Source: an uncultured Bacteroidales bacterium
GTDB lineage: Bacteria; Bacteroidota; Bacteroidia; Bacteroidales; SZUA-534
Reading direction: 5' to 3'
Assembly: GCA_902790595.1 (NCBI GenBank)
Contig: CADASL010000006.1
Location: 186,001-250,000 of the forward strand
DNA length: 64,000 nucleotides
Below, one piece after another: positions 41,083 through 50,758 of the stretch. The notes beneath the pieces were generated by a model that saw only the letters and a program-made list of their open reading frames with translations, did no database searches and was not told where the DNA came from. Positions within the stretch are counted from its first letter, which is position 1. Each line of letters begins with the position of its first letter. Position numbers and translations under genes: made by a program.

Positions 41083-42639
41083 ATGGCAAAGAAATTCACA
41101 CCGACGAAAGTCGAACCAACCGAGAGCTTGTTTGCAGGAACCGGAAAGGTGCCGCCGCAGGCCATCGAATTTGAGGAATCGGTTTTGGGAGCGCTGATGC
41201 TTGAAAAGGACGCAATTCTGCAAGTAACTGAAATACTGAAAGCTCAGTATTTCTACAAAGAGGAGCACGGCAAAATTTACACGGCTATTGAAAAGCTGGT
41301 CTCGAAAAACACGCCCATCGACATCAACACCGTGTCGCAGCAGCTCAAAATCGACAAGCAGCTCGATGAGGTTGGCGGCCTGTCGTACCTTGTTTATCTG
41401 ACCAACCGCATCGCCTCAACGGCCCACATTGAGTACCACGCCCGCATTATTGCGCAGAAATACACGCAGCGCGAGCTCATCCGCATTGGCGCAGAGATGC
41501 AAAAACGTGGTTTTGAGGATGTTGAGGACGTTGCCGTGATGCTCGACGAAGCTGAGCGCAGCCTTTTTGAACTGACCGACGGCAACATAAAAAAAGAGGT
41601 TGAGAGTATGCAGCAGGTGTTGCGCGACGCTTATAATCAGTTGATTGAGGCGTCGAACCGCGACGACGGTCTCTGCGGCGTGCCGAGCGGCTTTGAGGCT
41701 CTCGACCGCCTGACACTCGGCTGGCAGAAATCCGATTTGATAATCATCGCCGCCCGTCCGGCAATGGGCAAGACGGCCTTTGTGCTCTCGATGGCCAAGA
41801 ATATGGCTGTTGACCGCAATATTCCGGTGGCTGTTTTCTCGCTTGAGATGTCGTCGGTGCAGCTTGTGAACCGTGTCATCAGCAGCACGGCCGAGATTCC
41901 AAGCTCGACTTTGAAAACTGGTAAACTTACTGATGCCCAGTGGGATACACTCAACGGCAAACTGCACGCTTTGGAGAGCGCACCAATGTATATCGACGAT
42001 ACTCCGGCGCTGTCTATCAACGAGTTCCGTTCAAAAATCCGCCGACTGATTTCGACACACCATATTAAAATAGCCATTGTCGATTACCTTCAGCTGATGA
42101 CGGCCGGCGGCACCCCGCAGAGCCGTGAGCAGGAGGTGAGCACCATCTCGCGTTCGCTCAAGGCGATTGCCAAGGAGGCGGGCATCCCAATCATCGCGCT
42201 CAGCCAGCTCAGCCGAAACGTGGTGCAGCGTGGCGGAAATATGCGTCCGCAGCTGTCCGACTTGCGTGAATCGGGTGCCATTGAGCAGGACGCCGATATG
42301 GTAATCTTTATCCATAGGCCTGAATATTACGGACTTAAAGTTGACGAGGATGGCAATTCGCTCATCGGCCTGGCCGAGATTATTGTGGCCAAACACCGTA
42401 ACGGTGCGGTTGACGATGTGCGCCTGCAGTTCAAGAGTGAGTTCACGCAGTTCTGCGACCCCGAAACGCTTGGCCAGATTCAGGCTCAGACTTTCCGCTC
42501 GAAAATGAACGATGACGCATCCGAAACATCGGCAACAGCCGGAGCCGGCATTACTCCCGACACGAACTTCGACGCACCGGCCTTCACGCCGCAGATGCCA
42601 GGGTCCGATATGTCGCCCGTCAATGTTGTACCATTTTAA
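41083..42639 (+). CDS. dnaB: Replicative DNA helicase DnaB
   Basis: 518-residue hexameric replicative helicase. The N-terminal domain (AIEFEESVLGALMLEKDAI...) binds primase and forms the collar; the RecA-like domain has Walker A ARPAMGKTAFVLS (K at about residue 229), ALSQLSRNVVQRGG and the arginine-finger region DLRESGAIEQDADMVIFIHRPEYYG. No intein interrupts it. The start at 41083 is chosen because the longer upstream reading overlaps the divergent ispE and lacks similarity. Confidence 0.96.
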   Translation: MAKKFTPTKVEPTESLFAGTGKVPPQAIEFEESVLGALMLEKDAILQVTEILKAQYFYKEEHGKIYTAIEKLVSKNTPIDINTVSQQLKIDKQLDEVGGLSYLVYLTNRIASTAHIEYHARIIAQKYTQRELIRIGAEMQKRGFEDVEDVAVMLDEAERSLFELTDGNIKKEVESMQQVLRDAYNQLIEASNRDDGLCGVPSGFEALDRLTLGWQKSDLIIIAARPAMGKTAFVLSMAKNMAVDRNIPVAVFSLEMSSVQLVNRVISSTAEIPSSTLKTGKLTDAQWDTLNGKLHALESAPMYIDDTPALSINEFRSKIRRLISTHHIKIAIVDYLQLMTAGGTPQSREQEVSTISRSLKAIAKEAGIPIIALSQLSRNVVQRGGNMRPQLSDLRESGAIEQDADMVIFIHRPEYYGLKVDEDGNSLIGLAEIIVAKHRNGAVDDVRLQFKSEFTQFCDPETLGQIQAQTFRSKMNDDASETSATAGAGITPDTNFDAPAFTPQMPGSDMSPVNVVPF

Positions 42640-42648
42640 TGTTCCGCA

Positions 42649-43917
42649 GTGCTGAAGTTTTGGCGCAAAATATTGATTGTCAGCCTTGCGGCGATGATGG
42701 GGCAGGGGGCCTCGGCGCTCAGTCTGCTCGTGCCGATGGACGAGGCGCAGACCAACCATCTGAAGGCCTACGGCATTGCCTATTGGGTGCTGGAAAACCA
42801 ACTAAGTGCGCAGTGGCTGCTTAATTATCGTGGTGGCAGTTTTCTGTTGCCATACAGTAAAGCTATTGAGACAGAGTGCGTTATCCGCAATGTCAGTTTC
42901 GAGGTTTTGGCCGATGCCAAAGCGGCCGCCATATTGGGTGAGATTGGCCGCGAGGATGTGAATATGGACGCTCTGAAGCTTGAGAAGGCACCGAAAATCG
43001 CCGTCTATTCGCCCAAAGACAAACTGCCGTGGGACGACGCCGTGACAATGGTTCTAACCTACGCCGAAATCCCGTACACGGTAATCTACGACGAGGAGAT
43101 TGTCGGCGGCGAGCTGGCCAAATACGACTGGCTGCACCTTCACCACGAGGATTTTACGGGGCAGTACGGCAAGTTCTACGCCGCCTACAAAAACACCGGC
43201 TGGTACACAAGTCAAGTGCATAACGCCGAGGCCGATGCGCGCAAATTGGGCTTCAGCAAGGTGTCGAAGCTCAAGCTCTATGTGGCGCAGACCATCAAGC
43301 AGTATGTGGCCAACGGCGGATTCTTGTTTGCAATGTGCTCGGCCACCGATTCTTACGATGTTGCTCTGGCTGCCGCCGAAACCGACATCTGCGATGTGAT
43401 GTACGATGGCGACGGTATGGACCCCAACGCCCAATCGAAGCTCAACTTCGGCAATACCTTTGCTTTCCAGAACTTTACGCTCGAGCGCAACCCGCTCATC
43501 TACGAGTATTCTGACATTGATGTAACATCAACGCGCCACGTGGCCCGCGAGGACGATTATTTCGCTCTGTTTGAGTTTTCGGCCAAGTGGGACCCAGTGC
43601 CAACAATGCTCTGCCAGAACCACGAGAACACCATCCGCGGTTTTATGGGACAGACCACAGCCTACAATGCCAAGCTGCTGAAACCTAACGTTTTGGTGAT
43701 GGGGGAGAACAAGGCGGCGGGCGAGGTGCGTTATATTCACGGTGAGTTCGGTCAAGGCACCTGGACCTTCTACGGCGGCCACGACCCCGAAGATTATCAG
43801 CACTTTGTTGGCGACAAACCGACAAAACTCGAGATGTATCCAAACTCGCCCGGCTATCGGCTCATATTGAATAATGTGCTGTTTCCTGCCGCAAAAAAGA
43901 AAAAGCAGAAAACGTGA
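42649..43917 (+). CDS. Secreted GATase1-like Bacteroidota protein of unknown function
   Basis: 422-residue protein, apparently starting with GTG 9 bp after dnaB. A signal peptide (WRKILIVSLAAMMGQGASA) is followed by the conserved LLVPMDEAQTNHLKAYGIAYWVLE. Homologues are, as I recall, sometimes labelled asparagine synthetase B, but neither a Cys2 glutaminase nor a PP-loop domain is present. The segment QYVANGGFLFAMCSATDSYDVAL resembles the nucleophile elbow of class-I glutamine-amidotransferase-like or beta-galactosidase-trimerisation folds, with C at the elbow. Export suggests periplasmic function. The GTG start should be noted. Confidence 0.75.
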   Translation: MLKFWRKILIVSLAAMMGQGASALSLLVPMDEAQTNHLKAYGIAYWVLENQLSAQWLLNYRGGSFLLPYSKAIETECVIRNVSFEVLADAKAAAILGEIGREDVNMDALKLEKAPKIAVYSPKDKLPWDDAVTMVLTYAEIPYTVIYDEEIVGGELAKYDWLHLHHEDFTGQYGKFYAAYKNTGWYTSQVHNAEADARKLGFSKVSKLKLYVAQTIKQYVANGGFLFAMCSATDSYDVALAAAETDICDVMYDGDGMDPNAQSKLNFGNTFAFQNFTLERNPLIYEYSDIDVTSTRHVAREDDYFALFEFSAKWDPVPTMLCQNHENTIRGFMGQTTAYNAKLLKPNVLVMGENKAAGEVRYIHGEFGQGTWTFYGGHDPEDYQHFVGDKPTKLEMYPNSPGYRLILNNVLFPAAKKKKQKT

Positions 43918-43943
43918 TAAAATACAGAGGACACAAAGAAAAC

Positions 43944-43985
43944 AGAGGGCACTGAGAAATATTTCACTCTGTGCCCTCTATTTTT
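43944..43985 (+). terminator. Terminator-like hairpin after the secreted protein gene
   Basis: AGAGGGCAC ... GTGCCCTCT forms a perfect 9-bp stem with an 18-base loop and is followed by ATTTTT. The flanks carry ACACAAAGAAAACAGAG filler also seen near 39340. Confidence 0.65.
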
Positions 43986-44036
43986 CCACTTAAACTCTGT
44001 GTTCTCTTTCTGCCTCTGCGCTCTCAGTGTTTCTTT

Positions 44037-45536
44037 CTAAAACCTAAATCCAAACGTCATTGCCAAAGCGCCGTTTTTAGTCTTGATGTCGGCGCCGCAA
44101 TAGTCATATTTATATAGGTATGCGGTGTGCTTGCGCGATGCCAGGCTGTAGCCCATATCGAACGAGAAGTGCTGTGTGCGGTAGCCCAATCCGAGGCTGA
44201 ACACCTTGCGGCTTGCCGAACTGTTAACCTCGCCGCTCTTGAAGGGGCTGCCGTAGAAGCCGAGGCCACCGCGTGCAACCACAGGCCCGAATGTCATTTC
44301 GCCACCCAGTCGCACGTTCACCGTTGTGCGGTAGATGTCCGAAATGCGGTCGTTTAGGTCGGCGAATTCGTTGCCAATATATTCATCATCATCATCGAGG
44401 TTTGTGGCCGAGTAGTTCACAATATCGCAGTCGATGTCAATCATTCCGCGTCCGGGCGCCACAAACGCAAGGCTGCCGGTGAACCTCGACGGAAGTGTCA
44501 GGTTCCAGTCCATAGTACCGTTGGTTTTGGCGGAGCCGTTGAGCGTGTATGGGCTGTATGTGTCGTCGTCGTTCTGGCGCCAGTCCACCACGTTCGCATC
44601 CACCCGTGAGCCGTAGTCGTCGGTCAGCTTCAGTAAGGTGGGCGTTTGGAACGAAGCGCCGAACCTCACGTACTCGTTCAGCCAGCCAATCACGCCAAGT
44701 TTCATATTAACGCCGCCGCCCGAGGTTATGAACTCATCGGTAACGTTGAGGTCGATGAGGTCGATATCGTTGAAATCGGGTTTTTCGTAGTAATCCTGAA
44801 CCTGCTTGTAGTTCACGCGCACAATGTTCAGCGAGCCGCCTAAATAGTATTTGTTGTTGATGTTGAAGCCCAAAGCGAAGCAATACTCGCCCATACTGCC
44901 CGATGTGGCAACCGATTTGCGTTGGTCGGATCCGTACTGGCCAACCCACTCGTAGTCGTTGTAGTATTTTTGGTCAAGAGAGTCGTAACGGAACAGGTAC
45001 GATTTGTAGAAGATGTTGCCGTCCCACACGTCGGCGTTGAAATCGTCAACTTCCTTGTCAAGCAACGAGCCCACGGCGTTGTATCCTTTTGCCACGTATT
45101 CGCCCGCAAAGTTGGCTATCCGGTTGTAGTAAATGCCCGTGCTGAACGACGTAAGTCCCATATCGGCATCGGCCGGAAACACCGACACAAGTCCCACGTT
45201 GGCGAATCTGAAGTCGGTTGTGGTGGTTTTGGCCGAAGGGTTGGTCTGTTTGGTCTTGCTGTTGTCGGTGTACCACATCTCAGCCTCCGATTTTTCGGTG
45301 TTCCACATCGGAGTGAACGAAAATTGGTTGTTGCGATAAACGCCCAAGCCGGCCGGGTTGATGCTGATGGCCGACATATCGCCGCCGATGGCGCCCATTG
45401 CGCCGCCCATCGAGATGAATTTGGCTGTGCCCATTGGTACTATGTTCGAGTAGCGGATGGCGTCGTCTTCGTTCTGCGCCATTGCCACTGTAGCCGAGAC
45501 TGTCAGTGCTGTTAATGCTAATATTCTGGTTTTCAT
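44037..45536 (-). CDS. OmpP1/FadL-family outer-membrane protein
   Basis: 499-residue outer-membrane beta-barrel. A signal peptide (MKTRILALTALTVSATVAMAQ) precedes the FadL-like N-terminal hatch YSNIVPMGTAKFISMGGAMGAIGGDMSAISINPAGLGVYR. The rest alternates as amphipathic strands and ends with MTFGFRF, whose terminal aromatic fits BAM insertion. FadL proteins import hydrophobic compounds such as fatty acids. It lies 32 bp downstream of a Tyr/Ser-rich lipoprotein gene on the same strand, so the two are likely co-transcribed. Confidence 0.9.
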   Translation of the reverse strand: MKTRILALTALTVSATVAMAQNEDDAIRYSNIVPMGTAKFISMGGAMGAIGGDMSAISINPAGLGVYRNNQFSFTPMWNTEKSEAEMWYTDNSKTKQTNPSAKTTTTDFRFANVGLVSVFPADADMGLTSFSTGIYYNRIANFAGEYVAKGYNAVGSLLDKEVDDFNADVWDGNIFYKSYLFRYDSLDQKYYNDYEWVGQYGSDQRKSVATSGSMGEYCFALGFNINNKYYLGGSLNIVRVNYKQVQDYYEKPDFNDIDLIDLNVTDEFITSGGGVNMKLGVIGWLNEYVRFGASFQTPTLLKLTDDYGSRVDANVVDWRQNDDDTYSPYTLNGSAKTNGTMDWNLTLPSRFTGSLAFVAPGRGMIDIDCDIVNYSATNLDDDDEYIGNEFADLNDRISDIYRTTVNVRLGGEMTFGPVVARGGLGFYGSPFKSGEVNSSASRKVFSLGLGYRTQHFSFDMGYSLASRKHTAYLYKYDYCGADIKTKNGALAMTFGFRF

Positions 45537-45568
45537 ATTGTTGTCGTTTTTTTGTGTCGATAAAATGA

Positions 45569-46954
45569 TTAACGGCGTCCGCGGCTACCGCCCGATGAAC
45601 CGCTACTACGGCTTCCACCACCGCTGCTGCTACTACGGCTTCCTCCACCGCTGTAACTGCCTGAGCTTCGGCTGCCGCTGCTTGAGCCACTATTGTAGCT
45701 GCTTGAGCTTCGGCTGCTGCTGCTTGAACCGCTGTTGTAACTGCTTGAGCTTCGGCTTCCGCTGCTTGAGCCACTGCTGTAACTACTTGAGCTTCGGCTT
45801 CCGCTGTTGTAGCTGCTGCTACGTGTCGATGAAGACGAGCTGCTTCGTTGCGGTGTGGCCGACTGGCTGCGAGTTGATGTTGAGCGGGTGGTTGTGCTGC
45901 TCGATTTAGTCGGCTGGTTGCTGCTGCTCTTTGTTGTTGTGGTTGTTGAGCTGCTGCGGGTTGCGGTGCTGGTCTGGCCGTTGCGAATCTCATTCTTCGG
46001 CCGCGAGTTCACCTGGCTTTGGGTGGTGGTGCCGCTGCGGTTGCTACCCAAAGAGCGTGTGGCTGCCGGCTGGTTTTGTATCGGGGCGTTGCTCCGGGTG
46101 CCGGCTTGTCTCTCGGTTGGGCGAGTGGCTGCCGCTGCCTGATTGCTGCCGTTCTGTGTGTCGCCAGGTCGCACAGTGCGTCCGCGGCTCATTGAGCTGC
46201 CCGGGCGTGTGCCGCCGTTTACAGCTGCGGCTGACCGTGATGAGCCGCCGTGGCTGACGACTCCGCTACTGCTTGCGGGCCGTTCGCTAGCCACTCCGCT
46301 TGCCGCTGTGCGGCGGCGTCCATAAGTGTGGCTGTGGTTGTCGTCACGGTCGTGGTAGTGCGCCACATTGTTGTGGTGGTGCGGGCGATGACGGTGATAT
46401 GCGTAAGTCGGGTAGTAGTGATAGTACCACGGGTCGTAGTAGCTATAGTAGTAACGGCCATAGTAGCCGTAATATCCGTAGTAATAGTCCCAATACGCAT
46501 AGTGGCGGTAAGGCGAGTACCAATAGTAGTCGTAATCATACCAATACGGACCGTAATGCCATCCGAAGCGCCAGCTCCAGTTGTCGTAACCATATCCGTA
46601 GTAATAATTTACAGTGATTGGTGCAACTTCAACTTCGTCTTCGCCATCGGCAAAATACTTCCCGTTGTAGTTGTCGCTGAAACGCTGCAGGCGGCGCTCA
46701 TATTCGCCCGGCTCAACATCGTCATCAATAACATTACTGTCAGCGTAAGCTGTTGTGTCATAATCGGTTTTGGCAGCAGCGCTCAAAAAGTTGTCAGCGT
46801 TGTTGTCGGGCGCGGTGTATGTCGTTTCGCGCACATCGGTTTTGGGGTTATAATACACGTCGTCGTAGTAGTAACCACTCAATCCGGCCATTGAACCACA
46901 CGATGTTAGCGCTATCGCACCAGCCACCGTCAACATTAAAGTCAGATTTTTCAT
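45569..46954 (-). CDS. Lipoprotein with Tyr-rich middle and Ser/Arg/Gly-rich low-complexity tail
   Basis: 461-residue lipoprotein: signal peptide with lipobox ALTSC (about residues 15-19), an acidic segment, then from about 105 to 200 a run dominated by Tyr, Trp, His and Asp (words such as YYYGYGYDNWSWRFGWHYGPY). Residues 225-461 are a Ser/Thr/Arg-rich, probably disordered region with repeats of SSSYNSGSSSGSRS and a GGGSRSSGSSGGSRGRR-like end. Similar Tyr-rich lipoproteins are found in Bacteroidota, but no function is known. It is upstream of the OmpP1 gene in one probable operon and should be anchored to a membrane. Confidence 0.82.
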   Translation of the reverse strand: MKNLTLMLTVAGAIALTSCGSMAGLSGYYYDDVYYNPKTDVRETTYTAPDNNADNFLSAAAKTDYDTTAYADSNVIDDDVEPGEYERRLQRFSDNYNGKYFADGEDEVEVAPITVNYYYGYGYDNWSWRFGWHYGPYWYDYDYYWYSPYRHYAYWDYYYGYYGYYGRYYYSYYDPWYYHYYPTYAYHRHRPHHHNNVAHYHDRDDNHSHTYGRRRTAASGVASERPASSSGVVSHGGSSRSAAAVNGGTRPGSSMSRGRTVRPGDTQNGSNQAAAATRPTERQAGTRSNAPIQNQPAATRSLGSNRSGTTTQSQVNSRPKNEIRNGQTSTATRSSSTTTTTKSSSNQPTKSSSTTTRSTSTRSQSATPQRSSSSSSTRSSSYNSGSRSSSSYSSGSSSGSRSSSSYNSGSSSSSRSSSSYNSGSSSGSRSSGSYSGGGSRSSSSGGGSRSSGSSGGSRGRR

Positions 46955-47077
46955 AGTTGTAATATTTTGCGTTTATAACTCGTTTCTAATCTTTCCTAAA
47001 ATTCGCTTATTTTGCGCCTTGTTTTATAACGACGAAAAAGCGTAAATAATGTTTCAAATATATCAAATAATTAAGAG

Positions 47078-48550
47078 ATGGGCAAATTTTTAACTTCAAG
47101 AAGCGAGAATTACTCGCAATGGTACAACGAGTTGGTTGTGAAAGCCGACTTGGCCGAGAACTCAGCCGTGCGTGGCTGTATGGTGATAAAACCTTATGGA
47201 TATGCAATTTGGGAGAAGATGCACGATGCTTTGGACAAGATGTTCAAAGAGACCGGGCACGTGAACGCTTATTTTCCGCTTTTCATCCCAAAATCGTTCC
47301 TTAGCCGTGAGGCCGACCACGTTGAGGGCTTTGCCAAAGAGTGCGCCGTGGTTACCCACTACCGCCTGAAAACCAATCCCGACGGCTCGGGTGTGATTGT
47401 TGACCCCGAGGCAAAACTCGAGGAGGAGCTGATTGTTCGCCCAACTTCGGAGACTATCATCTGGAGCACATATAAAAACTGGATTCAGTCGTACCGCGAC
47501 CTGCCGATTTTGTGCAACCAATGGGCCAACGTTGTCCGCTGGGAGATGCGCACGCGTTTGTTCCTTCGCACCGCCGAGTTCCTTTGGCAGGAAGGCCACA
47601 CAGCCCACGCCACCAAAGAGGAAGCCGAGGTTGAGGCCCGCAAGATGCTCGATGTTTATGCCAAGTTTGCCGAGGAGTTTATGGCCGTGCCAGTCATCAA
47701 AGGTGTGAAGACGGCCAACGAACGTTTCGCAGGTGCTCTCGATACCTATTGCATCGAGGCGCTGATGCAGGATGGCAAGGCTCTGCAGGCTGGTACATCG
47801 CACTTCCTGGGACAGAATTTCGCGAAAGCGTTCGATGTGAAATTCCTGAACAAAGAGGGCAAGCAGGAGTTGGTTTGGGCCACAAGCTGGGGCGTTTCAA
47901 CTCGTCTGATGGGCGCGCTCATAATGTCGCATTCCGACGACAACGGCCTTGTTCTGCCGCCGAAACTCGCACCAATTCAAGTTGTTATCGTGCCAATCTT
48001 CAAGGGTGACGAGGAGAATGCCAAAATGCGCGAGCTGGGCAACAAGCTCAAAGCCGACCTTGAGGCTAAAGGCTTGTCAGTCAAGTTCGACGACCGCGAC
48101 ACGCAGAAACCGGGCTGGAAGTTTGCTCAGTACGAGCTGCAAGGTGTTCCGGTGCGCATCGCCTTTGGCGCCCGCGACCTTGAGAACGGCACCGTTGAGA
48201 TTGCCCGTCGCGACACGCTCGAGAAGGAAACCTATCCGGTTGAGCAGGCTGTTGACATCTGCACCAAGCTGATGGACGAGATTCAGGCCAACATCTACAA
48301 GAAAGCGCTCGATTTCCGCGCCGCCAACATAACTAAAGTCGATACTTGGGAAGAGTTTGAGGCTGCGCTCGCGAAGGGCGGTTTTGTGTCGGCTCACTGG
48401 GACGGCACCACCGAAACCGAGGTTGCAATCAAAGAGAAGACAAAGGCCACCATCCGCTGCATTCCGTTGGGCAATCCGCTCGAGGAAGGCAAGTGCATTC
48501 TGACTGGCAAGCCGTCGAAGCAGCGTGTGCTGTTTGCGATTGCTTACTAA
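47078..48550 (+). CDS. proS: Prolyl-tRNA synthetase (archaeal/eukaryotic-type)
   Basis: 490-residue class II synthetase that charges tRNA-Pro. Motif 2 region reads [26 protein letters not shown], motif 3 lies in [26 protein letters not shown], and the anticodon-binding domain and the Zn-domain-like C-terminus ending in YAY-type IAY identify the ProS type 3 (short form without the INS editing domain). This type is usual in Bacteroidota. The terminal tyrosine is conserved. The tRNA-Pro gene at 11050 is a likely substrate. Confidence 0.95.
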   Translation: MGKFLTSRSENYSQWYNELVVKADLAENSAVRGCMVIKPYGYAIWEKMHDALDKMFKETGHVNAYFPLFIPKSFLSREADHVEGFAKECAVVTHYRLKTNPDGSGVIVDPEAKLEEELIVRPTSETIIWSTYKNWIQSYRDLPILCNQWANVVRWEMRTRLFLRTAEFLWQEGHTAHATKEEAEVEARKMLDVYAKFAEEFMAVPVIKGVKTANERFAGALDTYCIEALMQDGKALQAGTSHFLGQNFAKAFDVKFLNKEGKQELVWATSWGVSTRLMGALIMSHSDDNGLVLPPKLAPIQVVIVPIFKGDEENAKMRELGNKLKADLEAKGLSVKFDDRDTQKPGWKFAQYELQGVPVRIAFGARDLENGTVEIARRDTLEKETYPVEQAVDICTKLMDEIQANIYKKALDFRAANITKVDTWEEFEAALAKGGFVSAHWDGTTETEVAIKEKTKATIRCIPLGNPLEEGKCILTGKPSKQRVLFAIAY

Positions 48551-48590
48551 TTGAAGGACTGAAGGATTGAATAATTGAATAATTGAATGA

Positions 48591-48625
48591 AGCCTGGCGG
48601 ACATTGAGTTTGCCGGGCTTTTTTT
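48591..48625 (+). terminator. Rho-independent terminator of proS
   Basis: AGCCTGGC...GCCGGGCT forms an 8-bp stem (one G-U pair) followed by TTTTTTT. Confidence 0.85.
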
Positions 48626-48663
48626 GTGCTTGTCTTCAGCGTTTGTGTTTTCAGTTTGTGTTT

Positions 48664-49188
48664 TCAGTTTGCGTTTGTGTTTCCATAGGTTTCTTCCGAT
48701 TCGGCGGCCATCGGCAGCGATTCTTCTTCGGGTAGGGCGTAGGAGCGGGGCTTGTTGTTGATAGCCAGAAAGTTACGGTTGAGGGCGAGTTCCACTTCCC
48801 ACATTGTATGCTCAAATTGGGCGGGCGTGAGCTGACATTCCCAAACCACAATCACCTGCCAGCCGTTCTGCAACAAAATCTGGTAGTTCTGCTGGTCGCG
48901 CTCGCGGTTGCGGCTGATTTTTGCTTGCCAGAAATCAACGTTGCTCTTTGGCATACGGAACTTCGGGCAACCGCTGTGCCCGTGCCAGAAGCAGCCGTTG
49001 ACAAAAATCGCTGTGCGGTAGCGGCGCAGCACCACATCGGGCTTGCCGGGCACGCTGCGCACATTGAGCCGATAGCGGTAGCCGCGTTGCCACAGCCATT
49101 GGCGCACCTTCAGCTCGGGCTTGGTGTTGCGGCTGCGGATATGCGACATACAGCGGTGCCGCTGTTCGGGTGTTAGTGGGTCGGGCAT
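48664..49188 (-). CDS. vsr: Very short patch repair endonuclease
   Basis: 174-residue Vsr endonuclease that nicks next to T:G mismatches produced by deamination of 5-methylcytosine. Conserved segments are MSHIRSRNTKPELKVRQWLW, SVPGKPDVVLRRYRTAIFVNGCFWHGHSGC (catalytic D in PDVV; the C/H cluster binds zinc) and WQVIVVWECQL. It follows rhuM by 9 bp. Vsr normally accompanies a cytosine methyltransferase; none is present in the window. Confidence 0.95.
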   Translation of the reverse strand: MPDPLTPEQRHRCMSHIRSRNTKPELKVRQWLWQRGYRYRLNVRSVPGKPDVVLRRYRTAIFVNGCFWHGHSGCPKFRMPKSNVDFWQAKISRNRERDQQNYQILLQNGWQVIVVWECQLTPAQFEHTMWEVELALNRNFLAINNKPRSYALPEEESLPMAAESEETYGNTNAN

Positions 49189-49197
49189 AGCAGGGCG

Positions 49198-50571
49198 TTA
49201 CTTGATTCCTTCGATAAACTTGTCGAAATCAGACATTATGGTCTTATCCTGAATTCTGCGAAATTTTTCGTATTCGCCCAAAGCCTTGGCTTCAGCCTCT
49301 TCGTGAGTAACAGTCCCGGCATCTTTCAAAATATCGTAATCGTTGAATTGCAAGTATTTTTCAAGAACCTGTTTCCATTCCGACATTTTTGTTAGAATAT
49401 GCCTTCTGGCTCTGTTTTCGGCTGTATCGAGAAAAGCTGTCGTCAAAAGGTTCAGCGATTCAACCTCATGTTCCGAAAGGTAATTCTTGGCAACAGTGAC
49501 ATCGCTTTTCACCACGCGGCCGTCGGGGGCGTTTTTCCAGGTCATCAAACCCATATACGGTTTTTCGGCATTGGCTCGGTCGTATATTATTTCGGCTGCC
49601 GTTTGGTGGGTTACAGCATAATGCATCATATTCTGGATTGTCTTGTAGAACTGCCGGGTTATTTCAGCCTGTGCATCGTAATCGCAACTGCATTCGGCAT
49701 ATATATCGGTGATTTTCTGGTAGTAACGTCGTTCCGATGTGCGAATTTCACGAATACGCTCAAGAAGTTCCTCAAAGTAGTCGGCACCAAATACATTCTT
49801 CCCTTTAAGCCTTTCGTCGTCCATTACGAAACCCTTGACAATGTATTGCTTAAGCACATCAGTTGCCCACCTGCGGAATTGTGTGGCCTCGTAACTGTTC
49901 ACGCGGTAACCAACGGCAATGATGGCGTCCAAATTATACATCATAACGCCTTGCTCGTCGCAATTGTCCGACGGAATTCGAATTTTTCGAATTGCTGCGG
50001 ATAATTGCACTTCTCCGCTTTTGTCTATTTCTGACAAATGGTAGTTTATGGTAGAGACGGCAACACCAAAAAGTTCGCTCATTCGTTTTTGCGAAAGCCA
50101 GAAAGTTTCATTGTTGAACACAACAGAAACGTTCACTTTGCCTGTCGGCGACTTGTACATCAAAACATTGCCTTCGATGCTTGCGGCAATGTCAGCTGAA
50201 GACATATTGTTGGTGAAATAATTTTTTGCGGTCTTTACCTGCGCTTTTTTCTGGTCGGCGTTCAGCACAACGGCAATGCAGGCGGTGCGCGACAACAATG
50301 CCGATTTCACTTTGCGGTAGCCGCTGTTGTGCAGTTGTGCCATTTCCTCGATTTCCACAATGTGCTCTTTCAAATCCAGGCCCTTTTCCTTTTGCAGAAA
50401 CAGAGAAACCTTGTCAATCAGCCTTTCGAAGTTCCAATATTTTTGGTAACCTAATAATAGTGCCAATTTGCGCGAATTCCACCATTCGAGGCCATTGTTG
50501 TCGGATTCTTTGATGGAATCGAAAGCCGATTGAAGTTCTTGTGGCTGAAAGAGTTTTGTGCTGTCTTGCAT
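49198..50571 (-). CDS. RhuM-family protein with DinD-like N-terminal domain
   Basis: 457-residue fusion. The N-terminus (about residues 12-125) resembles DinD/BRO-like proteins: AFDSIKESDNNGLEWWNSRKLALLLGYQKYWNFERLIDK. The C-terminal part is RhuM (virulence protein family): WLSQKRMSELFGVAVSTINYHLSEI, VGYRVNSYEATQFRRWATDVLKQYIVKGFVMDDERLKG. RhuM genes accompany restriction and other defence systems, but their action is not established. It is divergent from the XRE-McrBC operon and upstream of vsr. A -7 box TACCTTTG lies at 50643-50650 (minus). Confidence 0.9.
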   Translation of the reverse strand: MQDSTKLFQPQELQSAFDSIKESDNNGLEWWNSRKLALLLGYQKYWNFERLIDKVSLFLQKEKGLDLKEHIVEIEEMAQLHNSGYRKVKSALLSRTACIAVVLNADQKKAQVKTAKNYFTNNMSSADIAASIEGNVLMYKSPTGKVNVSVVFNNETFWLSQKRMSELFGVAVSTINYHLSEIDKSGEVQLSAAIRKIRIPSDNCDEQGVMMYNLDAIIAVGYRVNSYEATQFRRWATDVLKQYIVKGFVMDDERLKGKNVFGADYFEELLERIREIRTSERRYYQKITDIYAECSCDYDAQAEITRQFYKTIQNMMHYAVTHQTAAEIIYDRANAEKPYMGLMTWKNAPDGRVVKSDVTVAKNYLSEHEVESLNLLTTAFLDTAENRARRHILTKMSEWKQVLEKYLQFNDYDILKDAGTVTHEEAEAKALGEYEKFRRIQDKTIMSDFDKFIEGIK

Positions 50572-50642
50572 GGCTGTTAATGAATTGTCGTGCGTTTGTT
50601 CTAAGCTGATATGAATTGGTTATATACCATAATTCTATACGC

Positions 50643-50650
50643 CAAAGGTA
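50643..50650 (-). promoter_or_regulatory. -7 element TACCTTTG of rhuM-vsr
   Basis: Minus-strand TACCTTTG matches TAnnTTTG, about 72 bp upstream of the rhuM ATG in the divergent control region. Confidence 0.45.
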
Positions 50651-50758
50651 CTTATTATTCTCGAAAACTCTGCACAAAGAAAAAACGCCGACACCGGCGA
50701 TACGGTCAATTGGCCGTTGAATATCCGGCCACAGCGGTTTTCTTTTGTGTTTGTATTA

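Noticed and set aside
49198..50571. Frame disruption in the RhuM gene because of its extra N-terminal part
   Set aside because: The DinD-like and RhuM parts are in one uninterrupted frame and look like a genuine fusion.
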